Part shown: positions 7,921 through 14,980 of the stretch, piece after piece
How the letters are laid out: the number at the start of each line of letters is the position of its first letter
Position numbering within the stretch: position 1 is the first letter of the stretch
Source: Schoenoplectus triqueter
Taxonomy: Eukaryota > Streptophyta > Magnoliopsida > Poales > Cyperaceae
Assembly (NCBI GenBank): GCA_964058805.1
Contig: CAXKVV010001523.1
Span: 1 to 38,917 of the forward strand
Length of the DNA stretch: 38,917 nucleotides
Direction: 5' to 3'
Program-made: the position numbers and the translations under genes
Notes under the pieces: generated by a model
What the model was told of the DNA's origin: nothing
The model's input: the letters and a program-made list of their open reading frames with translations, nothing else
Databases searched by the model: none

Positions 7921-7946
7921 TTATTAGTAACATGTATCACTAATAA
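7921..7946. other. Perfect 8-bp stem-loop
   Basis: TTATTAGT and ACTAATAA pair perfectly around the 10-nt loop AACATGTATC. AT-rich, so chance is possible, but the loop length matches the 10-nt loops upstream of the retroelement. Confidence 0.5.
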
Positions 7947-8473
7947 CAAAAATCTACTATCTTCAGATAAAATAAAAAAGGATATCTAAGTAAAATAATA
8001 AAATCTATTTTCATTACTCCTCAATTAAAAATAAAAAATATAATAAAATCTTTTCAATAAGGGGTTGTCACCTTTGTCCCCGACACCACGTGTGTTATAC
8101 AACGCTAGGTTGGGTGCATTCATCCGCAAAAGTACCACACGCCCAAGGATGTGATCTGTTTTAAATCCCAAAATAGGTCATGGAGGGGTCAGACTAAGGG
8201 TTTGCGCTTTTACCCGACACTCAGTGTCAAATAAGGTGACTCGCTTAAAGAAGTGACTCAAGTCATGGAGAGCGAACATGCTCGATGAAAGCCTGTCTCG
8301 CAGGGATGCGTGATGGATGTTTGAGGGTAGGACCCCCACAAAACAAATTGAGTGGAGATGAGTGAATATGAGTTTCCACTTTAGCACGCAACAGTGCACA
8401 AATGAGGGGAGAGTGGGTGAGCTTCCACAATAAATATCAATCAAGTATACAAGGAGCATCCACAAATGGTGTT

Positions 8474-8500
8474 GTCAATTGCATTCATAATCCAATTGAC
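8474..8500. other. Perfect 8-bp stem-loop
   Basis: GTCAATTG and CAATTGAC pair perfectly around an 11-nt loop. It is followed at once by the palindrome GATAAATTTATC (8504-8515). Confidence 0.5.
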
Positions 8501-8639
8501 ATTGATAAATTTATCCATCAGTGATAAAGGGATAAATGAGTTTATTCTGTACCCGGCCTAGGGGTCATTACAGACAGATTCAGTATCCGCAAAATACCAC
8601 GGTTACTCAAGATCTGTATTGTAATAAATAAAGAGAAGC

Positions 8640-8800
8640 CATGTATAGAATAAGTGCGATAGAGTTTTGTGAAGTTTTTTTCCTTTTTCTATTGTTGTAC
8701 TTAGATACTATATAAAAGCAATTATGTTAGGCACTTTTGTAATTAGGATTGAGAGTGTAATGTAAAGGATCAATGAAATATTTCATCGCGCTGCAGAGGA
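8640..8800 (+). promoter_or_regulatory. LTR- or promoter-like patch
   Basis: A TATATAAAAG box (8709-8718) lies downstream of a pyrimidine-rich run (TTTTTTTCCTTTTTCT). About 55 bp after the TATA box is the perfect 14-bp palindrome ATGAAATATTTCAT (8773-8786). The arrangement resembles the U3/R region of a plant LTR retroelement, but no partner LTR or element body was recognised. Confidence 0.35.
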
Positions 8801-9425
8801 AGTGACAAGACAATAGCAAAGGAGGCGATCAACATCCACAACACTGAAAGAAAGGAGAAGTGAGGGAGGAAAGAAAAGAAAGTGGAGAAGGCGGTTGTGA
8901 AGTGTTGTCCTGATTTACCCCCATGGTGGCTGAAGCAGGTGGCTCGGCAGGTGGCTGAGTACATGCACCATTATCCTACGGTCGAGAGGCCGAGAAGCCA
9001 GGCTCCGCCGTATCGCGCTCATAAGAAGAATCTGATCAAAAGAAAACCTATCAAAGTCTAGTCTAAACCTAAGAAGGAGAGAGGTGTGTCGAATATGTGC
9101 ACCAAAGCAGGCCCTTCAATTCCCTAAAGTTTTCAAGACCCGCTTTGGTGGGTGGCTCTTTGTTTACCCCTAAAAGGTCAAAGGAAGAAACTCAGAGAAA
9201 GACAAGATCAAACTCTAAGAATCAACCCTCAGAGCAAACCCTAAGAGCTGAAGCAGTACAATCCTTGTACAACAAAGAACTGTGTCAATGCCAAGCCAGT
9301 ATTTTGATACAGCTAATTACAAGAAATCTCAATGTGATTTTGCTTTCAAGGCTGACCAGGTGCCAAAGCTGTGAGCAACTATCTGATCATGCTATGATTT
9401 GTGCCAATTGCTGACAAGTAATTGG
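8801..9425 (+). other. Unrecognised, partly coding-like remnant
   Basis: A purine-rich stretch (AGTGAGGGAGGAAAGAAAAG) is followed by sequence with a short open frame rich in Pro, Arg and Lys that is broken by stops. The open frame at 9097-9414 (105 codons) has Cys pairs near its end: two CxC/CxxC-like clusters, ending in CQSCEQ and CANC. That could be the trace of a zinc-binding coat or gag-like protein from another retroelement, but I do not recognise the family and it may be chance. Its last part lies in a local duplication (9348-9580). Confidence 0.25.
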
Positions 9426-9580
9426 CTTTTGACCAAATCACCTTCATAAGAATGGATTAAAAGTCAATTTCACAAGACTGATCGGGTGCCAAAGCTGGGA
9501 GCAACCATCTGATCAAGTCAAGATTTGTATCAATTATTGATAAGTAATCAATTGTTGATCAAATCAACTGTTGATCAAAT
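9348..9580. repeat. Local tandem duplication, ~126-bp offset
   Basis: The segment from 9348 (AAGGCTGACCAGGTGCCAAA) recurs from 9474 (AAGACTGATCGGGTGCCAAA). Both continue through GAGCAAC.ATCTGATCA and a GATTTGT.CCAATT/TCAATT stretch to a GACCAAATCA or GATCAAATCA motif. The second copy has further small TGTTGATCAAAT repeats at its end. Copies differ at perhaps a fifth of positions. Confidence 0.7.
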
Positions 9581-9997
9581 TAACCCCTGTTAAGCATCAA
9601 TACAAGTCTAATTGGTGTGTAATTGGGGGGAGTTTCTACAAGGAGAGTTTATTTGGTAGAGACACTGAGCTATCACTGATAAAATTGGGATTTATTCAAA
9701 AGAAAATAGGGTTTTCTTGACAAAAGAATTTTTAATTCAAAGAGGTAGGGGAAAAATGAAATTAAAAATTATAGGGGTGATCATCATGAATTTAGAGATT
9801 TTTGGTGAAAATTTCATGATTTTTGGATGAGTGGAGCTATTAAAATAAATTCAGAGAAGATAAAACAGATTAAAAAGGAAGATCAAGGGCTCAGATTCAA
9901 TCAAGGGTTCATCTGGGTGCAACTTAGGGATAGATACACTACTAGGTGCAAACTGAGAATCTCAAACATACACACACAGAATCAGAGAAGAGAGAGA
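9581..9997. other. Non-coding stretch, nothing recognised
   Basis: AT-rich sequence with a short G-run (TTGGGGGGAG near 9630) and repeated TCAAGGG/TTCAAT motifs near 9885-9910. No convincing ORF or structure. Confidence 0.5.
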
Positions 9998-10370
9998 GGG
10001 TGTCACGTGTCAGCACCTCATTGGGCCACCTCAGCATGTCAGTGCCACGTGTCAGCACCTCATTGGTCCACCTCACCCACGCGGGTCCCACATGTCTGAC
10101 AAGTGGGTCCCACTTGTGCCACATGCCAGTACCTCATTGGTCCACCTCACCCAGCCCTTGCCACATGGCAGAACACTCTTTCACCCAGTCAGATCTCCCA
10201 AAGACACATGGCAGCACCTCATTGGTCCATATCACAGGCCACATCACCACATCTGCCACATGGCAACCTGTGAATGGTCCACATCAACAAGGGAAGTGCC
10301 AAATGGCACAATCACAGGAGGCCACCTCAACATGCCTATGCCGCATGACATTATACTACAGGGCCACCTC
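9998..10370. repeat. Degenerate array of CACGTG/CCACATGG palindromes
   Basis: About eight irregular units of ~35-50 bp share a palindromic core related to TGCCACATGGCA or GTCACGTGTC, then GCACCTCATTGG and TCCACCTCAC. Clear cores lie near 10003, 10052, 10119, 10160, 10204, 10256, 10297 and 10336. Two are perfect inverted repeats with a 2-base centre (TGCCA-ca-TGGCA and TGCCA-aa-TGGCA). A stem GGG-t-CCCAC/GTGGG-t-CCC is found at 10083-10111. The cores look like G-boxes and the ATTGG like a reversed CCAAT box, so the array could bind plant bZIP/bHLH factors, but nothing shows a gene it would serve. The overlapping ORFs here simply translate the repeats. Confidence 0.65.
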
Positions 10371-11355
10371 AGTAACTATTAACCAGATCATTAGTGTTAA
10401 GGGTGGTATTTTAAACTAACAGCCAATCACAACATGCCAACTCAACTCAATTAACTCTAACCTGTGAACTAATCAACTGATAATTGCCCCTGTGAGCCTA
10501 GGTACAGAGAACTTACAAGTAGGGCTCGCTAGTCAGGTTTATGAGTCTATGACACACTAGCAAATGGCAAGCCAAGTCTACATAGATATACTAACTGAAA
10601 TTTAAATTAGAGAGAGAAGAGTGCATGTACCTGGCGCTAGTGAGCCGCTTCTCTGTGATCTTCTCTTCCTTTGCTTTGGTTCACATACGCTAGGAGCAGC
10701 CACACTAGAGGAAGCCCATTCCTTCTTCCCTCTCCTTCTCTTCTTCTTCCCGATCATCTCCACAGTCGATGACGTCATCAATGGAGATCAAGCAAAGCAC
10801 ACAACTTCAGATCAATTGCTTTTAACCCTGGCTACTCTATGCAAAGGAGAGAAGGTATGTGAAGTTAGATTTTAAAATAATGCACTAAAGAGAAAGATAT
10901 GGCAGAGAGAAACACCTCGATCTAAAACTTGGAACTTACAAATTGAAGCTCGAAACTTATAATTAATGGCTGGGAGAGCTTCCTAGACCTAAGGCGATGG
11001 TGTTAGAACAAGAATTGAGAAGAATTGAATGTTAAAAATGAGAGATGTGCTAGCTCACAACTCGGCTTAGAAATGAGTTGGTTGAACACTGTGTTAGAGT
11101 TATCAAATCGACAAAGGAAGTACACAGAGAGTTGTCTGGCACTAAGAGAGTGATGTTGAAGCTTTGAATTGCAAGAAACAAGCAAAGAATCAAAGAGAAA
11201 GGCTGAGACTTTGTTATGAGCTTGTAAAGGAAGAAGAAAGGAAATTTGAATAATTGCTATGAAATTGAGCTCAGGGAGCATGTGAACAGTTATAAATGGA
11301 TGGAATAAGATCCAGAAAAGTCCAGAAGGGGCTAGAAGAGTCTGAGGGGGTGTGA
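10371..11355. other. Non-coding stretch with unrecognised short ORFs
   Basis: The frames at 10621-10875 (+, 84 codons, a hydrophobic Leu/Phe-rich middle) and 11003-11395 (-, 130 codons) do not resemble proteins I know. Codon use and context give no support. A CT-rich run (CCTTCTTCCCTCTCCTTCTC) lies near 10720-10750. Around 10850 a GAAGGTATGTGAAG sequence resembles a splice donor, so this could be a fragment of a transcribed gene's 5' end, but that is speculative. Confidence 0.4.
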
Positions 11356-11453
11356 GAACCGAGTAATGGCAAATTAGTAAATAAAGGGATGGCATAACTG
11401 CCTCTAGGTAGTTACATATTGCTTTGGTAATTGGAGACTCGGTTCAGTGAACC
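11356..11453. other. Inverted repeat GAACCGAGT/ACTCGGTTC
   Basis: A perfect 9-bp inverted repeat joins 11356-11364 and 11437-11445, 72 bp apart. The right arm overlaps a perfect short palindrome GGTTCA-g-TGAACC (11441-11453), and an imperfect stem AACTGCC/GGTAGTT lies between the arms. It may be the ends of a small foldback element. Confidence 0.4.
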
Positions 11454-12050
11454 ATGAAGCACAAGTAAGTAGATTGAGTGAGCGATGTAATGCACTAAGT
11501 CCAATTGAATTGAGAGAGTCAAATTCGGTCAAAAACCCAATCTCTATATATATACTTCAATTCGAGAACTCGACAACAGAGGAGAAAGCACCTACACAAA
11601 AAGCATGCAACATCCCAAGATCACAAAAGAGCCCTAGAGAGCAAGGAAGAAGCTAATTTGATCGATTGATCTCAACAAGTGTTGAGGACTCGGTGTACAC
11701 TCATCTCTCTCACTGTTAATAGGCAATTAAGAGCTTGAAGCTACAAGAACAGAAGAGAGGTAATGTATTTAGAAAAAGCTAAAGGTTTGAGAGGTAATGG
11801 TATTCAATTTGGATCAATTTAAGAATTTTCAGCACTGTTGCTTATATTTTTCACAATTTTTTTTTATTCTGTTGAATTTCTCATCTTCTTTGATTGAATC
11901 TTATCTTTGAGCTGTCGCCTAGTTGTTTTGATCATTGCTTTGCCATCTTCTTGTTTCTTTTTTGACTAATTCGGCTATTAATGGATTGAATCGGGTGTAT
12001 CAATATGTGCTAGTCGAAGACCAAGCGATCTCCTAACATGGCACCTCGAT
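11454..12050. other. Non-coding stretch with a TATA-like run
   Basis: An alternating TATATATATA run at 11545-11554 is followed by A/C-rich sequence like a plant 5' leader, and by two AGAGGTAATG motifs (near 11756 and 11790) that resemble splice donors. A T-rich stretch then covers 11830-11970. It could be the 5' part of a degraded gene or LTR. The 69-codon frame at 11447-11656 is not recognised. Confidence 0.35.
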
Positions 12051-12340
12051 AACTAACTGATCGAAGATCATAGGTCTCTCAGTATCTGTGCTCTCAATTG
12101 ATTGCTCAAAGGAATTGATTTTAACAAATGAAATCGGTTGAAACTCTGAGCAATTGCCTAGAGTCGAAGTGTAAGCATGGCAACACCAATTTCAACATCA
12201 ATTGAAAGGGCCATATATCCAAATTGGCCCTTAAAGCTTAGACGATTGGTTCTGTAATGATGAGAAATGTCAATTTTGACAATCAATCGAGAGCACAGGA
12301 GCAATTATGGAGTAAGTGATCGGTACTGATCTTCAGTGTT
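12051..12340. repeat. Foldback (inverted-repeat) segment
   Basis: TGTGCTCTCAATTGATTG (12087-12104) matches the reverse complement of 12280-12297 at 17 of 18 bases. Similarity continues less perfectly on both sides: GAAGATCA at 12064 against TGATCTTC near 12331, and TCAAA..AATTGA inside. Nested within it are a perfect 8-bp stem AAGGGCCA/TGGCCCTT (12206-12232, 11-nt loop) and the palindrome TGTCAA-tt-TTGACA (12268-12281). The whole resembles a small foldback or MITE-type element with long imperfect inverted repeats. No target-site duplication was identified. Confidence 0.5.
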
Positions 12341-12479
12341 TGTTTCGCGATAATTCAAACTAGAATAAGCAAAATAACAAGCATAAGGTGCTTCACTAGT
12401 GATAATTAGAGTTTGTCAGTGATAATTAGAACTTCAATTTACAAGATAAGACAAAGATCATAAAGAAATGTGCTTTAAT

Positions 12480-12749
12480 CGTGAGATGGATGTTCTCGGT
12501 ACCGAAGTTCAATATAGACTTCAATCAATGGAGGTAGTGCCGGCGATCTACCACCCCGATGGACAATCGGGGAGTACAGACCAACTCCCTATACTAAGGC
12601 GACACTAACGGTGGTGGCCGATCTCCGATCAGGTCACCGGAACACCAAGATCACCACCGCAGCGCAAATATTAAAGCAAGAGAGAAAGGAGATGAAGGAA
12701 GATTGGTGCAACACTAATCTCAAAGGATAACACGAATCTTGGGACAGAT
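12480..12749. other. GC-richer non-coding patch with a strong hairpin
   Basis: Locally GC-rich compared with its surroundings. It has a perfect 7-bp stem CCCCGAT/ATCGGGG with a 5-nt loop at 12554-12572, and a smaller GAAGT/ACTTC stem near 12503-12521. No open frame of note; origin not recognised. Confidence 0.4.
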
Positions 12750-13127
12750 TCAAGAGATCTGGGCCAGTGGGTATTTAGAAAATTAAAGCATAGTTTAATC
12801 TGGGCCTTTAATCTGTTTAGTGTGCATCTCAACAATATCTAGCGGCCCAAGTATAATAAAACATTAAATAAAAGATTTGTGTTAATCTTGATGTAAATCT
12901 AATGGTTCAGATTAATCCATGTATTGATTTTGGCCCAGTTAGTAAATGGGCCCAACAGCTAATAAATTTCAGCCCAGTTCATTAAACCCAAAATTCAATT
13001 AATAACAGAAAATTAAAAACAAAGAGTAAATAAATCATTTGAAAATATTCCTAAACTCCAAATTAATTCAAATTTATTTCTAAAAATTCTTTCTTTTTCA
13101 TAATATTTTTCCATATAAATTAATTCA
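12750..13127. repeat. Dispersed AT-rich repeat, right copy, ending at the satellite
   Basis: Direct-orientation relative of 92-430. It begins near GATCTGGGCC (12755), carries ATCTAGCGGCCCA- and AATCTAATGGTTCAGATT-type motifs, and shares the 'gagtaaataaat ... cctaaactccaaattaa' block. Recognisable similarity to the left copy stops at about 13116, within a dozen bases of the first satellite sequence, so either the repeat ends here or the array has cut it. Confidence 0.6.
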
Positions 13128-13132
13128 AATTT
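13060..13132. repeat. 16-bp direct repeat at the satellite junction
   Basis: AAATTAATTCAAATTT occurs exactly at 13060-13075 and again at 13117-13132. The second copy straddles the first satellite bases (AATTTGCACG from 13128). The pattern fits a template-switch or end-joining event at the array edge. Confidence 0.8.
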
Positions 13133-13206
13133 GCACGAATTTATGCGCAGTTATGAGGCCAAAACAACATAAAATGCATACGACTTGTTTGACGCAGCAG
13201 TTTTTA

Positions 13207-13390
13207 ATGCATCCGGATGAGGTTTTGTGCAAAATGAGTGTCATAGAATATTCATATTAAATATTTAATTGAAAAAAAATATATAATAGACAATATTAGA
13301 AGTGTTCATATGAATTTGCACAAAGTTTTGCTCAGCATTGAGTCCAAAATAACATAAAACGCAGCTAACTTGTTTAAACAGTGGTTCTTA
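13207..13390. repeat. Monomer A of HOR copy 1 (type 4)
   Basis: 184 bp here because of an 8-A run; 183 bp in other copies. It resembles monomer G in its GTGTTCATATGAATTTGCA block and its ATATTCATA..GAATATTTAAT block. Confidence 0.85.
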
Positions 13391-13572
13391 ATACATATGG
13401 AATATGCTATAGCCAAAATGAGTGTGGTAGAATCTTCATATTGAATATACAATATTAATGACAAATAATAGGCAATATTAGAAGTGTCCATATGAATTTG
13501 CATGAATTTATTTGATGTTATGAGCCTAAACTAATATAAACCACCAATAACTTGTTTAAATAACAGTTTTTA
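13391..13572. repeat. Monomer B of HOR copy 1 (type 1-like)
   Basis: 182 bp. Its start box is altered to ATACATATGGAATATG. Its tail, GTTTAAATAACAGTTT, matches monomer D, and its order (after type 4, before type 2) supports the type-1 call, though it is the most diverged monomer. Confidence 0.7.
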
Positions 13573-13705
13573 ATGCATCCGGATGAAGTTTTGGTCAAAA
13601 TGATAGTTGTGGAATCTTTATATTAAATATTTCAATGTAAGAACATTTAATAGACAATATTAAATGTTCTTTATATTGAATAATTTGTTTAAACAGCAGA
13701 TTTAA
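13573..13705. repeat. Monomer C of HOR copy 1 (short hybrid)
   Basis: Only 133 bp. The first half resembles type 2 (GTTTTGGTCAAAATGAT as in monomer E). The tail AATAATTTGTTTAAACAGCAG matches the type-4 monomer G at all but one base. The middle ~49 bp of a normal monomer is missing. This fits a deletion that joined a type-2 head to a type-4 tail. Confidence 0.85.
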
Positions 13706-13888
13706 ATGCATCTGGATGAAGTTTTAGGCAAACTGATTGTCGTATAATCTTCGTATAGAATATTGAAATATAAAAATATATAACAGACAATATTATGAGT
13801 GTCTATATGAACCCGGCTGAATTGATGCTCAGTTATGAAGGCCAGAATAACGTAAAAGACTAATAAGTTGGTTAAATAACAGTTTATG
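13706..13888. repeat. Monomer D of HOR copy 1 (type 1)
   Basis: 183 bp. Shares ATATGAACCCG, CAGTTATGA and AATAACGTAAAAGAC with monomer H. Confidence 0.85.
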
Positions 13889-14070
13889 ATGCATCTGGAT
13901 GATGTTTTGGTTAAAATGATTGTCTTAGAATCATTATATTGAATATTTCATCATAAAGACATATAATAGGCAATATTAAAAGTATCCATACGAATTTCAA
14001 TGAATATATGCGTGGTTATGTGGCCAAAATAACATAAAACACAAATAACTTGTTAAAACAGCTAGTTTTG
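13889..14070. repeat. Monomer E of HOR copy 1 (type 2)
   Basis: 182 bp. Its second half (ATGAATATATGCGTGGTTAT through AACTTGTTAAAACAGCTA) is nearly the same as in monomer I. Confidence 0.9.
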
Positions 14071-14252
14071 ATGCATTGGGATGGAGTTTTGCCGAAAATT
14101 ATACTCATAGAATCTTTGTATTGAATATTTAATTATAAAAACTTTTAATAGACGGCATTACGAGTATTCATACGAATTTTCACGAATTTATGTGCAGTTA
14201 TGAGTCCAAAATAACATAAAATGCGTACAATTTGTTTGAACAACAGTTTTTA
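14071..14252. repeat. Monomer F of HOR copy 1 (type 3)
   Basis: 182 bp. Shares GGATGGAGTTTTG and AATATTTAATTATAA plus CGAGTATTCATA with monomer J. Confidence 0.9.
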
Positions 14253-14433
14253 ATGCATCCGGATGAAGTTTGTGAAAAATAATTATCGTGAAATATTCAT
14301 AGCGAATATTTAATCGCAAAAACATATAGCAGAAAATATTAGGAGTGTTCATATGAATTTGCAAGAATTTGTGCGCAATTATGATGCCAAAATAATATAA
14401 AACGCAAATAATTTGTTTAAATAGCAGTTTTTA
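14253..14433. repeat. Monomer G of HOR copy 1 (type 4)
   Basis: 181 bp. Closest to monomer A. Carries the site that is AATTTGTTT or AATTAGTTT in different HOR copies. Confidence 0.9.
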
Positions 14434-14615
14434 ATGCATATGGATGATGTTTTAGGAAAACTGAGTGTCGTAGAATCATTATATTGAGTATTTCATTATA
14501 AAAACATATACTAGACAATATTAGAAGTGTCCGTATGAACCCGCGTGAATTGATTCGCAGTTATGATGCCAAAATAACGTAAAAGACAAATAAGTTGTTT
14601 AAATAAGATTTTTTT
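14434..14615. repeat. Monomer H of HOR copy 1 (type 1)
   Basis: 182 bp. Partner of monomer D. Ends in the 7T/8T run that sets the HOR length. Confidence 0.9.
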
Positions 14616-14797
14616 ATGCATCTGGATAATGTTTTAGTCAAACTTTGTGTCGTAGAATTATTATATGTAATATTTCATTATAAAAACATATCATAGACAA
14701 TATTAGAAGTGTCCGTATGAATTTCTATGAATATATGCGTGGTTATGTGGCCAAAATAACGTAAAACACAAACAACTTGTTAAAACAGCTACTTTTA
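14616..14797. repeat. Monomer I of HOR copy 1 (type 2)
   Basis: 182 bp. Partner of monomer E. Confidence 0.9.
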
Positions 14798-14980
14798 ATG
14801 CATCAGGATGGAGTTTTGTCGAATATTATAGTCGTAGAATTTTTATATTGAATATTTAATTATAACAACTCTTAGTAGACAGTATTGCGAGTATTCATAT
14901 GAATTTGCACGAATTTATGCGCAGTTATGAGGCCAAAACAACATAAAATGCATACGACTTGTTTGACGCGGCAGTTTTTA
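14798..14980. repeat. Monomer J of HOR copy 1 (type 3)
   Basis: 183 bp. Partner of monomer F. The array's left edge (13128) starts inside a monomer of this kind. Confidence 0.9.

Larger units (their letters stand above)
7428..8640. other. Non-coding region downstream of pol
   Basis: No reading frame here resembles a known protein. AATAAA-type signals occur near 7466 and 8628. The sequence is moderately AT-rich with some GC-richer patches around 8070-8340. It contains several perfect inverted repeats, listed separately or here: GACACT/AGTGTC around 8216-8228, AGTGGA/TCCACT at 8351-8380, and the 12-bp palindrome GATAAATTTATC at 8504-8515. This is where a 3' untranslated region and LTR would be expected, but nothing matches the stem-loop field at 1.6-2.85 kb. 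Confidence 0.5.
13207..14980. repeat. HOR copy 1 (edge copy, diverged)
   Basis: 1774 bp (8A, 7T). It carries about ten private differences from the other copies, such as GACGCAGCAG for GACGCGGCAG, GCCAGAATAA for GCCGGAATAA, TATGTGCAG for TATGCGCAG and AATTATCG for AATTGTCG. Confidence 0.95.

Noticed and set aside
9827..10419. Overlapping ORFs of 60-157 codons
   Set aside because: They translate the CACGTG-type repeat array in several frames; the amino-acid repeats mirror the DNA repeats.
7428..13127. A 3' LTR matching the 1.6-2.99 kb hairpin field
   Set aside because: I searched by eye for the loop and stem motifs (GGTCTGTTTGTA, ACAGGAACAT, CAAGTAA contexts) and found none, so a complete LTR pair cannot be claimed.
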